Under the pieces are notes generated by a model, which did no database searches, was not told where the DNA came from, and saw only the letters and a list, made by a program, of their open reading frames with translations. From contig NC_063052.1 of the NCBI RefSeq assembly GCF_018812025.1, positions 21,211,414 through 21,275,413 of the forward strand: 64,000 bases of DNA. Direction: 5' to 3'. The stretch comes from Megalobrama amblycephala (Eukaryota > Chordata > Actinopteri > Cypriniformes > Xenocyprididae). Position 1 is the stretch's first letter, and each line of letters starts with the position of its first letter. A program made the position numbers and the translations under genes. Positions 44,668 to 57,417 of this stretch are shown here, one piece after another.

Positions 44668-45750
44668 ACCTTCTCCACTTGAAGACCGCAGAAAGTGCCT
44701 TACCATTGGATACAGGAGTATAAGCATGCTGGAAAATACTTGTGCAAGAGTATTGCTTACATGCTTAAAATAGCTTTTTCATTTAAATCCAAGTTTGCTG
44801 AAATGCTGCATATCTGATTAAATATGTCAGGGCTGCATAGTTTTGTCTGCTTTTATTTGATTATTTAAATGTTTGATGTGTGCTTTCATTTATAATTATT
44901 GCTATTATTATTTTCAGTAGCCTTTTTCCAATAGTTTTCATAGCTTGATATTCTAAGTTTTAGTGAGTTGTGATGTTAAATGTTTGTCTTTTTTTCTTTG
45001 AAGCTCAGGACAACCTTTGAAAACTAATGTGAGACTGCAGCTTGATTATGTAGCATGTAATTGTGTGAATAGTGCAACCACTGATTCCGTCCAAAGTGCT
45101 CTTACAAGTGTTTGATCTGCAAAAATATAAATGGCCAGTTTAATTTCATGAACAATATTATACTGATTTTAAATATTTTGAAGAATTCTTGAGTTTAGTG
45201 CAGGTACTTTCAGTTATTGATGTGAATGTTAAAAATGTTTAAGGGCTTAGTTAAGCCCTCTGCCTTGTGAGCCTGTTAAAGTGAGACAGAAATGCTGTTA
45301 TAATAATGTTTTCTTCTAGTATCTGCCTTTAAGCAAGAGCCATAATGTGACTCATAGAACTTCTGCACTGAATAAATTGAGGAATTGTGATATCTGTCAT
45401 AATCTGAGTTTAATCTGTATATGTAACCACTTCTGAGCCTTTGTCATTGTTTGCTCTTCTGTCCATCATACCTCCCTCAAAAAAAAATAATAGCTTGTGC
45501 ATTGAGAACAGTCTGTATTTACAATGTGCTTTTTTCTGCATGAGATCTATAAACATTAAATATGCTCTTTTTAAGTATCACCTAACTGCATTTTTTTATA
45601 CTTATATTATATTAACATGAACAAATATAAAAAGATTTTGTTTTTACATTAAAAAAATTATGCATGAATAATCAAGTAAACCAAAGTTGCTTCAGTCCAG
45701 TAAATGTTTATCTTACATTTACTTAATAAAAATAAAGATTTATGAATAAA
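44668..45750 (+). other. nup210: nup210 3' UTR with candidate poly(A) signals
   Basis: Starts after the TAA at 44667. AATAAA occurs at 45371-45376 (preceded by AGAACTTCTGCACTG) and as a cluster at 45725-45736 and 45745-45750. The end of the transcript is one of these; which is used cannot be told from sequence. There is no mobile element in it that I recognise, in contrast to the rest of the window. Confidence 0.6.
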
Positions 45751-46539
45751 GCATTTTTTCAATTGATTTATACCCACAAACTGGCGACATATCCTGTGGG
45801 ATACAAACATTTACAGGCAGATTATGAAAAAGTAAAAATTATATTCATAAATTTTCAACATTAATGCTAACACTCAACAACAACTTATTTACAAATAAGT
45901 TGTAAATATGTGAAATATATTAACTTTTATCTGAAGGTTAGTAGATTTCACACTACAGGGGGTCATGCTGTTTTTAAATGCTGCCCGTGAGCTAAACAAA
46001 AAAATTATGAACAGTCACTATACCTATATTCACAACAAACACCCTTTCAACATGAAACCAAGAAATGAGACCTAAACTTTCCCTGACACTCCCAACAGCC
46101 TCTCAAATGTTTGTATCCTCCAGGATATGCTGCCAACTAAAGTAGGTCGGCCTGGTAAGCTTGCAACACAGCCATAGTGTTTAAAGCTCCACTGGCCTGG
46201 CCTGAAGCCGCATACACCCCGTCTTTAACATCGATGCATCACCCATTGAGAAATGGCCACGAACGTCTCTTCAATAGGAGGCAGCAATGCATATCTATGC
46301 TCATGCGAGCCAAATATGGTTTCTTCCAAGACCTCTCAACCTCGGCATGGAGTTCCGGAAGAAACGGAAGACTCACTAGAGTAAATAACACACATATCGT
46401 GTATCGTCCGGTGTCAGATAGCGCTGACACGGGGGAACACACTTCCTAAAGTGCTTGTCAGAGAAGGACGTCATGGTAACAAACACCTAAACACACTTCA
46501 AACAAGGGTCACCTGAAGACAAAAAGCTGATGATGTCTT
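45751..46539. other. Intergenic, no gene seen
   Basis: Unassigned. A 90-codon open frame at 46177-46449 has no family resemblance I can see, and its complement is equally open. Confidence 0.4.
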
Positions 46540-46640
46540 CTTCTTCTTTTGATTTGATTGGCGGTTGGCAACCAGCTTTTAGGAGGATTACCGCCACCTA
46601 CTAGACTGGAGTGTGGATCAGAAGATTAGCAGATTGCTAA
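46540..46640. repeat. Dispersed repeat with 'gccacctact' core
   Basis: Contains TTGGCGGTTGGCAACCAGCT and ACCGCCACCTACTAGACTGG, a short motif set I recognise as dispersed in fish genomes. Followed by an A/T-rich simple tract to about 46700. Confidence 0.5.
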
Positions 46641-46897
46641 AATTAAAAAAATAATAATAAATAAAAATAAAATAATAATAATAAAAAAAATTTAAAAACT
46701 ATATTCTCTCTATTAGTCCTGTCTCCTTCAGATAAGATGATGATGTGTACTCCAGGGGTGCTTCTCAATTCTTATTTGTGCATCCTCGTTTCCTTTCCTT
46801 GCTTCCTTTCCTCGCGTCTTAGCTCCACCCCTTCAGGATGCGAGGGAAGGACGCAAGGAAAATATGCGAGACGGAGGAATTGAATCAAGTGAAATGA

Positions 46898-47604
46898 TAG
46901 GTGTGTTCGACATCGGCTGCGGCTGGATGCAACCGATCGGCGAGAGTAGCCGTGTGCAGGCGGGGAGGAGCTGAAAACGGAGACATGAAGTCGGATACTT
47001 TCTGCTTCCCGTAGCGACGCTCGCGCTGCGTTTGCATACTTTATCACAGCTGAAGTGAAATAAATGCAATATTTGACTAATACACTGATGTTTCAGAGAC
47101 ATTTTCATTCAATACTTTATGTACTGTTTACAGCGTCTGTTTTTACAAGAATAAAGTTCAACATAAGCATATATTATTTAAATGCCAATGTAGTGGGGTC
47201 TACGTTTTTTATCAGTTTTATTTTGATAAACATGACACAATATAACATCGCGACTACATGAAAAGAGCTTTAACTGTTATAAAAACACAGATTTTTGAGC
47301 ATTACTGGAACTGAAGGTGTGACAATAAACACGAAACACACGTGATCTTTGTCATGCGGTGAATCCGGCCAATCGTGAAACAGCTGTGTCGTCATCAGAG
47401 CTCGTGCAGCTCCTCTTGAGAAACTTGCGCTGGCTGCCTCAGGTGGCTGATCTCGAATCGCTCTCGAGGTACTTTGAAGCTATACGTCACAGTCACATGG
47501 TGTCGGCGCTGTCTCAAGTCGGACAAAATTTCTTACCGGAATGCACTGCTTCAAGTCAGCCGCCGATCGGTCTGTGCGGCGCTGCATGAGCTCGAACACA
47601 CCTA
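46898..47604. mobile_element. Nonautonomous DNA element with perfect 13-bp TIRs
   Basis: Ends TAGGTGTGTTCGA (46898-46910) and TCGAACACACCTA (47592-47604). Subterminal regions also pair (CATCGGCTGCGGC near the left, GCCGATCGG near the right). No clear target duplication. CpG-rich edges. Likely Harbinger- or hAT-related; not settled. It interrupts CpG-rich repeat DNA that continues on both sides. Confidence 0.65.
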
Positions 47605-47624
47605 ATATATCCTCGCTCCCTTTA

Positions 47625-49550
47625 GCGTCACTTTTATGGCGGCATTTTAATGCCATTAATGACCGAGCGCACAACTGATGCTTGCGCGCGCAGTAAATCA
47701 CTTCCGCGAGAGGATAACAGATCTACACGCGAGGAAACGGGAGCCCGCGAGCTCATTTTAAACCCGCGCGCGCGCATGACATCTGCTTTGCGCGCAGATC
47801 AAGCCCTGCGTGCTCGGACAAGATTCGCAGCACCCGCGTCATCATTCCCCACACTCGCGCTCAATCTTCTATTTCGCTCGCGCGAACACTTTTGATTTTT
47901 GTCAGTCGTGGGGCGGGACTTTACTTATTTCAGTGTAACCTCAAATGTCATTGGTCAATTCAGTTTTTCGGAAGTCTGTTGTGATTGGATGCCTGTTGTA
48001 AAACGATTAGACATGGCTTGGACCAGATGAAAAAATACTATAGTAATTTATAGTAAATACTATAGTGTTTTTGAACCATACTAAAGTAAAGTACTTTAAT
48101 TTGCTGTGGTAATTCTATAGTTGTTGAGGGTAATATAAACAAATTGACTTTACCCAAATACTGTAATTTTCTACAACTATAGGGTATATTACTACAATAT
48201 ACACTAGAGTTTACTGTAGTAAAAACTAAAGTAGCCTAAACAGTATTTATTACAGTTTATCAGTTCATCATAGTTAATACACTGTATACAGAAGCATTCA
48301 TTAACAAAGTGTTGTAAATAGTATAATGTATACAGTATACTACACTTTACTATAGTATGGTCCAAAACACTATAGTATTTACTATTATTATGCAAGTGAG
48401 TTAAACTTTATTTATTGACTGATTGATTGCATTATTATTATTATATGTCCTTATTAGATACTATATTAACTTGATTTATTATTTTTATGGAGCTGTAGCT
48501 GCTGGGGAAAAATGAGAACACATAGTAGTTCACTGCTACATTATCATTATACTTCCACTGAACAGTCTGTTTACCCATAATAGTATAAAAAAACAACAAC
48601 AAAAAACTAAATATGTCTTAGATATAAAGATTTCTAAATTGGGTTTCGGGGGTATGATCATTCATACTGTGTACTGTATCTTAACTTTAGCTGCAACCTT
48701 TCAACATAGTGAAATGCTGAAACCATTTTATACTGTATTTAATGGAAAATATATTAACCTGATAATATATTAAACTGACAAAGAATGATAACAAAAAGCT
48801 TACACAACAACTCTTGTTGATATGTATCTTTCATCCAAAGCCACATGAAGCAATTCTGGATTTAGAATCATAGTTACAACTATTTAATGGACACTTTTGA
48901 CATTTCTGTAGTTCTCAGAACTGACATAATTTTGGCTGGGTAAACAGATACTGTTTAGTGTAAGTATAGTGGTAATGTAGCGGTGAACTACAGCAAATAT
49001 AACTAGGCTATGTGTTCTCTTATTTCCCCAGCAGCTACACCTCCATAAAAATAATAATAAATCAAGTTAATGTATCTAGTAAGGCCATATTATAATAATA
49101 ATGCAATCAATCAGTTAATAAATAAAGTTTAACTCACTTGCATCTGGTCCATTGATGAAGCCATGTATAATCGTTTTACAACAGGCGTCCAATCAAAACA
49201 GACTTCTGGAAAAACTGAATTGACAATGACATTTGAGCTTACACTGAAATAAGTAAAGTCCCGCCCCACGACTGACAAAAATCAAAAGTGTTCGCGCGAG
49301 CGAAATAGAAGATTGAGCGCGAGTGTGGGGAATGATGACGCGCATGCTGCGAGTCTTGTCCGAGCACGCGAGGGCTTGATCTGCGCGCAGAGTAGATGTC
49401 ATGCGCGCGCGGGTTTAAAATGAGCTCGCGGGCTCCCGTTTCCTCGCGTGCAGATCTGTTATCCTCTCGCGGAAGTGATTTACTGCCCGCGCAAGCATCA
49501 ATTGTGCGCTCGGTCATTAATGGCATTAAAATGCCGCCATACACTTTAAA
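47625..49550. mobile_element. 1.9-kb CpG-rich foldback element
   Basis: Left arm 47625-48575 pairs with right arm 48938-49550 in inverted orientation. Examples: CATTTTAATGCCATTAATGA against TCATTAATGGCATTAAAATG, and GTCGTGGGGCGGGACTTTAC against GTAAAGTCCCGCCCCACGAC. Spacer about 360 bp. Outer halves are rich in CGCGCG; inner halves are AT-rich. Small frames on both strands are mirror images and not genes. Confidence 0.88.
48030..48390. mobile_element. AT-rich palindromic MITE inside the left arm
   Basis: About 360 bp present only in the left arm. The right arm reads straight through CTTGCATCTGGTCC where the left has GGACCAGATG, the insert, then CAAG. Ends carry TACTATAGTAATTTATAG and CACTATAGTATTTACTA; a TG or ATG is the apparent target duplication. 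Confidence 0.75.
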
Positions 49551-51189
49551 GCGTCATCAGCTGCACTCCAGGGATCTATCCATATGTTATTAAAGTTTGG
49601 TTATTTAAAAAAATTATAATAAATATTAATAAAGCAAGATGCCCCGTTGAAATATATGAGGTATAAAGGTTTTTTTACATTTAAATTATTGTGAGAGATA
49701 TAAAGGGGGAGGAGGATTTATACGTGCGTCACGTTTCTCGATGAGAAAAGGCTTGTTTGAGATGAGCAAATTCTGCGCAGAACCGATCACCGGTGATCAC
49801 CGCGAGATGCATGCCGGTTAGAAATGTGTCCGAGGGTGGGCCGCCTTGCTCTGATGTCATGCCGACGTGTGTCAAAAACCTCTCGCGAGTGCGAGGCGGA
49901 CGTGTCGGATTCTGCAGTCGAGCGCAGTTGCTCTCCACCGACTGCGCTGACCAAAAGCACGATGGGAAACGACTTGCTGACGACACAGCTTAAAGCTTAT
50001 TGGTTTAAACAACCGTGATGTATTGATCTGATTGAAAATGTTTGATTTCTCTAATATCATGTTTTTATGTGTAAAAATAATGTGTGAATATTCCCAAACT
50101 CTCTGACACAGTGATCTCTCTATGGGTTATGCGAACGTTGTCATTTATAAAAAAATATATATATAAAAACATGTCTATAATTAAAGTAAAAATGATTGAT
50201 ACACACATCTTTCGAATGGAAATAAATAACAAGTACTTTGGGTGTATTGTTCATTATGTTTATTTTCATATAAAAGCAACAGAACTTAAATTACATCCAG
50301 TTTATCAGCAACACAGCGCACGAGTGTGAATCCCGCGATATCCGCCTTTGATCTCGTAGGTTCTGATCATAGAGGTTCTGATCCACTAGTAGAACACGAG
50401 GCTGAATCCAGCTTCTTATTCGCAGCTTCTTATTGACGCTATCCGGTCCACCTTAAAAGACGCGACGCTTCCGCGTTTGTAGCTTCTTATTCACGCTCAG
50501 TTTAGGGACAGTGCGGTTTTTCTGTTTTCTGCTTTTTGTGTCTATTTTCAGGATTAAAGGAAAATAAACTATTATGAAATGCAAATAGCACTGATATATC
50601 AGCGAAAATATGCTGCAAAAATGTAAAGGCACTTAAAATATAATTATAGTATTCTTTGTTTATTGAACGTGTCATCAGCTCAACTTGAAGGAGCGTGTGG
50701 TTTTTCTCTTGTTCACGCTTTTTATGCTATATTGTCTATTTTTAGAAAAAAAGAATAAACTATTCTGAAATGTAAATAACACCGAAATATCTGTGAAAAT
50801 TACTGTACAATTACAAAGGTAGCCTATATAAAAACAATTACATCATTCTTTTTGCACGTCATCATTTGAATGCATTAATGAATCAATTGAATAAAAAATT
50901 TATTCATGCAAATATTACAGATTTCAATATCACAAGGTAACTAGAGACTATCAGCTCCAGCTCCAGCTCCAGCTTGGATCCAGCCTTTTATGAAGACTTC
51001 AGATGAAGGACTCCAGAACATCAAACATGGATGATTATACAAAATGATCATGTTATCATTGCTTTGCATGCACACTACTTTTTCTTAAAAGAAGTAATAT
51101 CTTAATATCTTAATAAAAGAAGTAATATCTTAATATCTTTTACGTTCTGATATCATCTCATAAAAGAAGACTATTGTGTAATTAAATTA
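49551..51189. other. CpG-containing intergenic DNA, no gene seen
   Basis: 49720-50000 is locally CpG-rich with short mirrored frames on both strands and no family resemblance. Near 50405-50500 'cagcttcttatt' recurs three times. At 50956-50975 CAGCTC repeats in tandem. Nothing supports a gene. Confidence 0.4.
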
Positions 51190-53206
51190 CCTTTCAGGGT
51201 GCGTTAAAACTTGCACTGGGGCATTATTCCCAATGTACTTGAATGTCACCATGCACATTTTCAGACATTTTTACTGTAGCGTTTTAAAGTTATGGACCCA
51301 TGAATTTGACAAATGTGACAATACATTTACAGGAGAAATTGCACTTTTGGCCCAATTGGAGGCGCTATATCTCAGCTGTCTTTATGGGTGCGTTAAAAGT
51401 TGCTCTGGGGCCTTATTCCAAGTGCACTTGACTGTCACCATGCACATTTTCAGACATTTTTACTGTAGCATTTTAAAGTTATGGACCCATGAATTTGACA
51501 AATGTGACAATACATTTACAGGAGAAATTGCACTTTTGGCCCAGTTGGAGGCCCCATATCTCAGCTGTCTTTAAAGGTGCGTTCAAAGTTGCACTGGGAC
51601 TTATTCCAAGTACACTTGACTGTCTCCATGCACATTTTCAGACATTTTTACTGTAGCATTTTAAAGTTATGAACCCATGAATTTGACAAATGTGACAAAA
51701 GTTTCATGAGAAATTGCACTTTTGGCCCAATTGGAGGCCCTATATCTCAGCTGCCTTTAAGGGTGCGTTCAAAGTTGCACTGGGGCCTTATTCCAAGTAC
51801 ACTTGACTGTCTCCATGCACATTTTCAGACATTTTTACTGTAGCATTTTAAAGTTATGGACCCATGAATTTGACAAATGTGACAATACAGTAACAGGACA
51901 AATTGCACTTTTGGCCCAATTGGAGGCGCTATATCTCAGCTGTCTTTATGGGTGCGTTAAAAGTTGCTCTGGGGCCTTATTCCAAGTGCACTTGACTGTC
52001 ACCATGCACATTTTCAGACATTTTTACTGTAGCATTTTAAAGTTATGGACCCATGAATTTGACAAATGTGACAATACAGTAACAGGACAAATTGCACTTT
52101 TGGCCCAATTGGAGGCACTATATCTCAGCTGTCTTTATGGGTGCGTTAAAAGTTGCTCTGGGGCCTTATTCCAAGTACACTTGACTGTCTCCATGCACAT
52201 TTTCAGACATTTTTACTGTAGCATTTTAAAGTTATGGACCCATGAATTTGACAAATGTGACAATACATTTACAGGAGAAATTGCACTTTTGGCCCAATTG
52301 GAGGCACTATATCTCAGCTGCCTTTAAGGGTGCGTTCAAAGTTGCACTGGGGCCTTATTCCAAGTACACTTGACTGTGTCCATGCACATTTTCAGACATT
52401 TTTACTGTAGCATTTTAAAGTTATGGACCCATGAATTTGACAAATGTGACAAAAGTTTCATGAGAAATTGCACTTTTGGCCCAATTGGAGGCGCTATATC
52501 TCAGCTGTCTTTATGGGTGCGTTAAAAGTTGCTCTGGGGCCTTATTCCAAGTGCACTTGACTGTCACCATGCACATTTTCAGACATTTTTACTGTAGCAT
52601 TTTAAAGTTATGGACCCATGAATTTGACAAATGTGACAATACATTTACAGGAGAAATTGCACTTTTGGCCCAGTTGGAGGCCCCATATCTCAGCTGTCTT
52701 TAAAGGTGCGTTCAAAGTTGCACTGGGGACTTATTCCAAGTACACTTGACTGTCTCCATGCACATTTTCAGACATTTTTACTGTAGCATTTTAAAGTTAT
52801 GAACCCATGAATTTGACAAATGTGACAAAAGTTTCATGAGAAATTGCACTTTTGGCCCAATTGGAGGCCCTATATCTCAGCTGCCTTTAAGGGTGCGTTC
52901 AAAGTTGCACTGGGGCCTTATTCCAAGTACACTTGACTGTCTCCATTCACATTTTCAGACATTTTTACTGTAGCATTTTAAAGTTATGGACCCATGAATT
53001 TGACAAATGTGACAATACAGTAACAGGACAAATTGCACTTTTGGCCCAATTGGAGGCGCTATATCTCAGCTGTCTTTATGGGTGCGTTAAAAGTTGCTCT
53101 GGGGCCTTATTCCAAGTGCACTTGACTGTCACCATGCACATTTTCAGACATTTTTACTGTAGCATTTTAAAGTTATGGACCCATGAATTTGACAAATGTG
53201 ACAATA
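51190..53206. repeat. 188-bp satellite, 11 monomers, six-monomer higher-order period
   Basis: The word CCATGCACATTTTCAGACAT recurs at 51250, 51439, 51627, 51814, 52003, 52192, 52381, 52568, 52757, 52944 (CCATTCAC) and 53133, spacing 187-189 bp. Two monomer types exist: one with GTTAAAAGTTGCTCTGG, and one with GTTCAAAGTTGCACTGG and AAAAGTTTCATGAG. The variant pattern repeats after about 1130 bp. The 189-bp forms keep one frame open for 63 codons per monomer, which produces long repeat ORFs. Confidence 0.95.
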
Positions 53207-53351
53207 CAGACTGCGGTCAAGCCAGCCGCAGTTTGAAAATACACGGTCAAGCCAGCCGCCAAAAAAAAAAAGTGTGTGCGCCTATTACTATAAATACGGT
53301 AATTTCAGGAACAGCAGAGAGAGAACGCGCTTTCAGAGCGCTTGAGTTGCC

Positions 53352-53468
<117 letters not shown>

Positions 53469-53755
53469 ATTCAGTCTAATATATAAAACATCTTTCTTTC
53501 TTTCTTTCTAATATATCTCTCTTTTTTCTTTCGATTATATATCCATCTCTTTCTTTTTTCTTTCTAATGTTTCTTTCTCTTACTATATCTTTCTTTTTTC
53601 TAATATATCTATTTCTTTTTTATTTCTAATGTCTTTCTTTCTCTTAACATATCTTTCTTTTTTGTATTATATCTTTCTTTTTTCTAATATATCTCTTTCC
53701 TTTTTCTTTGTAATGTCTATCTTTCTAATATTTCTTTCTATCTCTCTGTTGTTAT

Positions 53756-53760
<5 letters not shown>

Positions 53761-53848
<88 letters not shown>
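53761..53848. repeat. (TA)n microsatellite
   Basis: About 44 TA units separating the pyrimidine-rich tract from the 141-bp satellite. Confidence 0.95.
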
Positions 53849-53850
<2 letters not shown>

Positions 53851-53899
53851 GACAATTACTCTTGAATTAAATTGTGTTACTGTCTTACTGCATAAGGAT

Positions 53900-56310
53900 T
53901 ACTATCTGATTAGGCCTATAAAGACCTCATTTTAAATAAGTAGAAAATACCAATGGTCTGTTTCTATAGGGGACGCCCATACAGTATGCATACCTCATAA
54001 ATATCCCTTTTACTGCAGCATTTTGGAGATATGCCACATTATTCGACTTCAAAGGCCTATAAACACCTCATTTCAAATAAGTAGAAAAAACTAATGGTTT
54101 GTTTCTATAGGGGACATCCCATAGAGTATGCATACCTCATATGAGTACATTTTACTGCAGCATTTTGGAGGTATGCCACATTATTTGACTTTGGAGGCCT
54201 ATAAAGACTTCATTTCAAATAAGTAGAAAAAAATAATTGTCAGTTTCTATAGGGGCGTCCCATAGAGTATGCATACCTCATATGAGTACATTTTACTGCA
54301 GCATTTTGGAGATATGCCACATTATTCGACTTCAAAGCCTATAAACACCTCATTTCAAATAAGTAGAAAAAAACAATGAACTGTTTCTATAGGGGACGTC
54401 CCATAGAGTATGCATACCTCATATGAGTACATTTTACTGCAGCATTTCGTAGATATGCCACATTATTTGAATTTGGAGGCCTATAAAGACTTCAATTCAA
54501 ATAAGTAGAAAAAAATAATGGTCAGTTTCTATAGGGGGAGTCCCATAGAGTATGCATACCTCATATGAGTACATTTTACTGCAGCATTTCGGAGATATGC
54601 CACATTATTCGACTTCAAAGGCCTATAAACACCTAATTTCAAATAAGTAGAAAAAAACAATGAACTGTTTCTATAGGGGACGTCCCATAGAGTATGCATA
54701 CCCCATATGAGTACATTTTACTGCAGCATTTTGGAGATATGCCACATTATTCGACTTCAAAGCCTATAAACACCTCATTTCAAATAAGTAGAAAAAACAA
54801 ATGGTCTGTTTCTATAGGGGACGTCCCATAAAGTATGTATACCCCATATCAGTACATTTTACTGCAGCATTTTGGAGATATGCCACATTATTCGACTTCA
54901 AAGGCCTATAAACACCTCATTTCAAATAAGTAGAAAAAACTAATGGTTTGTTTCTATAGGGGACATCCCATAGAGTATGCATACCTCATATGAGTACATT
55001 TTACTGCAGCATTTTGGAGGTATGCCACATTATTTGACTTTGGAGGCCTATAAAGACTTCATTTCAAATAAGTAGAAAAAAATAATTGTCAGTTTCTATA
55101 GGGGCGTCCCATAGAGTATGCATACCTCATATGAGTACATTTTACTGCAGCATTTTGGAGATATGCCACATTATTCGACTTCAAAGCCTATAAACACCTC
55201 ATTTCAAATAAGTAGAAAAAAACAATGAACTGTTTCTATAGGGGACGTCCCATAGAGTATGCATACCTCATATGAGTACATTTTACTGCAGCATTTCGTA
55301 GATATGCCACATTATTTGACTTTGGAGGCCTATAAAGACTTCAATTCAAATAAGTAGAAAAAAATAATGGTCAGTTTCTATAGGGGGAGTCCCATAGAGT
55401 ATGCATACCTCATATGAGTACATTTTACTGCAGCATTTCGGAGATATGCCACATTATTCGACTTCAAAGGCCTATAAACACCTCATTTCAAATAAGTAGA
55501 AAAAAAACAATGAACTGTTTCTATAGGGGACGTCCCATAGAGTATGCATACTTCATATGAGTACATTTTACTGCAGCATTTCGGAGATATGCCACATTAT
55601 TCGACTTCAAAGGCCTATAAACACCTCATTTCAAATAAGTAGAAAAAAAACAATGAACTGTTTCTATAGGGGACGTCCCATAGAGTATGCACACCTCATA
55701 TGAGTACATTTTACTGCAGCATTTTGGAGGTATGCCACATTATTTGACTTTGGAGGCCTATAAAGACTTCATTTCAAATAAGTAGAAAAAAATAATGGTC
55801 AGTTTCTATAGGGGCGTCCCATAGAGTATGCATACCTCATATGAGTACATTTTACTGCAGCATTTCGGAGATATGCCACATTATTCGACTTCAAAGGCTT
55901 ATAAACATCTCATTTCAAATAAGTAGAAAAAAGAAAGGTATGTTTCTATAGGGGACATCCCATAGAGTATACATACCCCATATGAGTACATTTTACTGCA
56001 GCATTTTGGATATATGCCACATTATTCAACTTCAAAGGCCTATAAACACCTCATTTCAAATAAGTACAAAAAACAAATGGTCTGTTTCTATAGGGGGCAT
56101 CCCATAGAGTATGCATACCTCATATGAGTACATTTTACTGCGGCATTTTGGAGATATGGCACATTATTAGACTTCAAAAGTCTATAAACAACTCATTTCA
56201 AATAAGTAGAAAAAACTAATGGTCTTTTTCTATAGGGGACATCCCATAAAGTATGCATACTTCATATGAGTACATTTTACTTCAGCATTTTGGAGATATG
56301 GCACATTATT
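53900..56310 (+). repeat. 141-bp satellite array A
   Basis: About 17 monomers of 141-142 bp with core CCCATAGAGTATGCATACCT, TTTTACTGCAGCATTTTGGA and TTCAAATAAGTAGAAAAAA. Monomers alternate between a TTCAAAGGCCTATAAACACC form and a TTGGAGGCCTATAAAGACTT form. Blocks repeat nearly exactly after about 849 bp (54120 to 54969), a six-monomer period. It ends abruptly inside a monomer, after GGCACATTATTTGACATC, at the DIRS fragment. Confidence 0.95.
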
Positions 56311-57417
56311 TGACATCCTGTCGAGGCAGGGGCTGATGCCTGGGGAGTGAAGACTTCACCTCGTGGTGGTGGAGCTCCTGTGGGAGCACTCTGTTTGCAT
56401 CTCGAGAGATAACACACTGTCCATTGTTTTACTCCCTCACGTATCCGGCCCCCCTGGGGTTGGATGCAATTGTACAGACATGGCAGAGGCTGGAATGTGT
56501 TCGCTGCATGTTGTAGAGGTTGTATGTTGGTTATCTCCTTCCACCTTGAAGGTATATGTGGCAGCCATCTCAGCTTACCATACTCCTCTGGATGGTACAT
56601 CAGTGGAGACACCCATAGGTAACTCGCTTCCTTTGTGGCACTTTGAGGCTAAGACCTAAGGTACATCAGAGGGTGCTGACTTGGGATTTGGCCATAGTCT
56701 TAGAAGGCCTATCTCTTTCTCCATTTAAACCCATTGAAGAGGTTCCTGAGAAGTTCCTCACTCTCAAGACTCTGTTCTGCTCGCTATTTTGTCTCCAGAA
56801 TTGGAGACCTTCAAGCTCTGTTGGTCTCTCCCTCCTGCCTGGACTTTGCTCCAGGCATGGTTAAAGCCTTCTTGTTTCCTTGGGAAGGTTATGTTCCTAA
56901 GGTTCCCACTAATGTGGCAGGCCCTATTATGCTGCAGGCCTCCTGTCCTCCTCCTTTCCAGGATTCAGACCAGGAGAAACTTAATTTTCTCTGTCCTTTC
57001 AGAGCTTTAGATGCTTACATTCACAGAGCTGCCCTGTGGTGTGAATCTGAACAACTCTTTGTGTGTTTCGGGTCCCCTTGAAGAGGCCAACCTGCATCTA
57101 AACAAACTTTAAGTAAGTGGATAGTCAAGGCTATCTCATTTGCTTACAAGTTGGCTGGCCAACCGTCACCTCTTATGATCAGAGCCCACTCTACTCGGAG
57201 TATGGCTGCCTCTAAGGATTTGCTTTTTGGAGTCTCTCTTCAAGAAGTGTGTGATGCGGCAGGTTGGTCCTCGCCGCAAACGTTTGTCAGGTTTTATAAC
57301 CTGGACCTGACCTTGACCCTGGGGTCACGATTTCACACAGACAGGCACTTGGTTTCACGGCGGCGTGGGTATATCGTTCCCAAAGTGCTTGACGCAGCAC
57401 AATGTAAGGACTAAGGA
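56311..57417 (+). pseudogene. DIRS1-like tyrosine recombinase fragment
   Basis: Second DIRS-type remnant, longer and better kept than that at 43.7-44.4 kb. The recombinase N-terminal region reads STLKVYVAAISAYHTPLDGT (56538-56600), then TWDLAIVLEGLSLSPFKPIE and VPEKFLTLKT (56670-56775). After a frameshift near 56785, RIGDLQALLVSPSCLDFAPG (about 56799-56860) holds the first catalytic Arg, then GYVPKVPTNVAGPIMLQA, FLCPFRALDAYIHRAALW and, in the last frame (57151-57414), RAHSTRSMAASK with the His-x-x-Arg catalytic pair, and GWSSPQTFVRFYNLDL with the nucleophilic Tyr. All four catalytic residues (R, H, R, Y) are visible, but two or more frameshifts and a TGA at about 57079 split the gene. No RT or RNase H is present; the 5' side abuts the 141-bp satellite. 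Confidence 0.88.

Noticed and set aside
47359..47895. Short ORFs in CpG-rich DNA
   Set aside because: Mirrored on the opposite arm or strand of inverted-repeat elements; no family resemblance.
53629..53865. 78-aa hydrophobic ORF
   Set aside because: Pyrimidine-rich and (TA)n low-complexity sequence.
53900..56310. CRISPR-like regular spacing
   Set aside because: Whole 141-bp units are repeated, with no short repeat/unique spacer structure; eukaryotic satellite.
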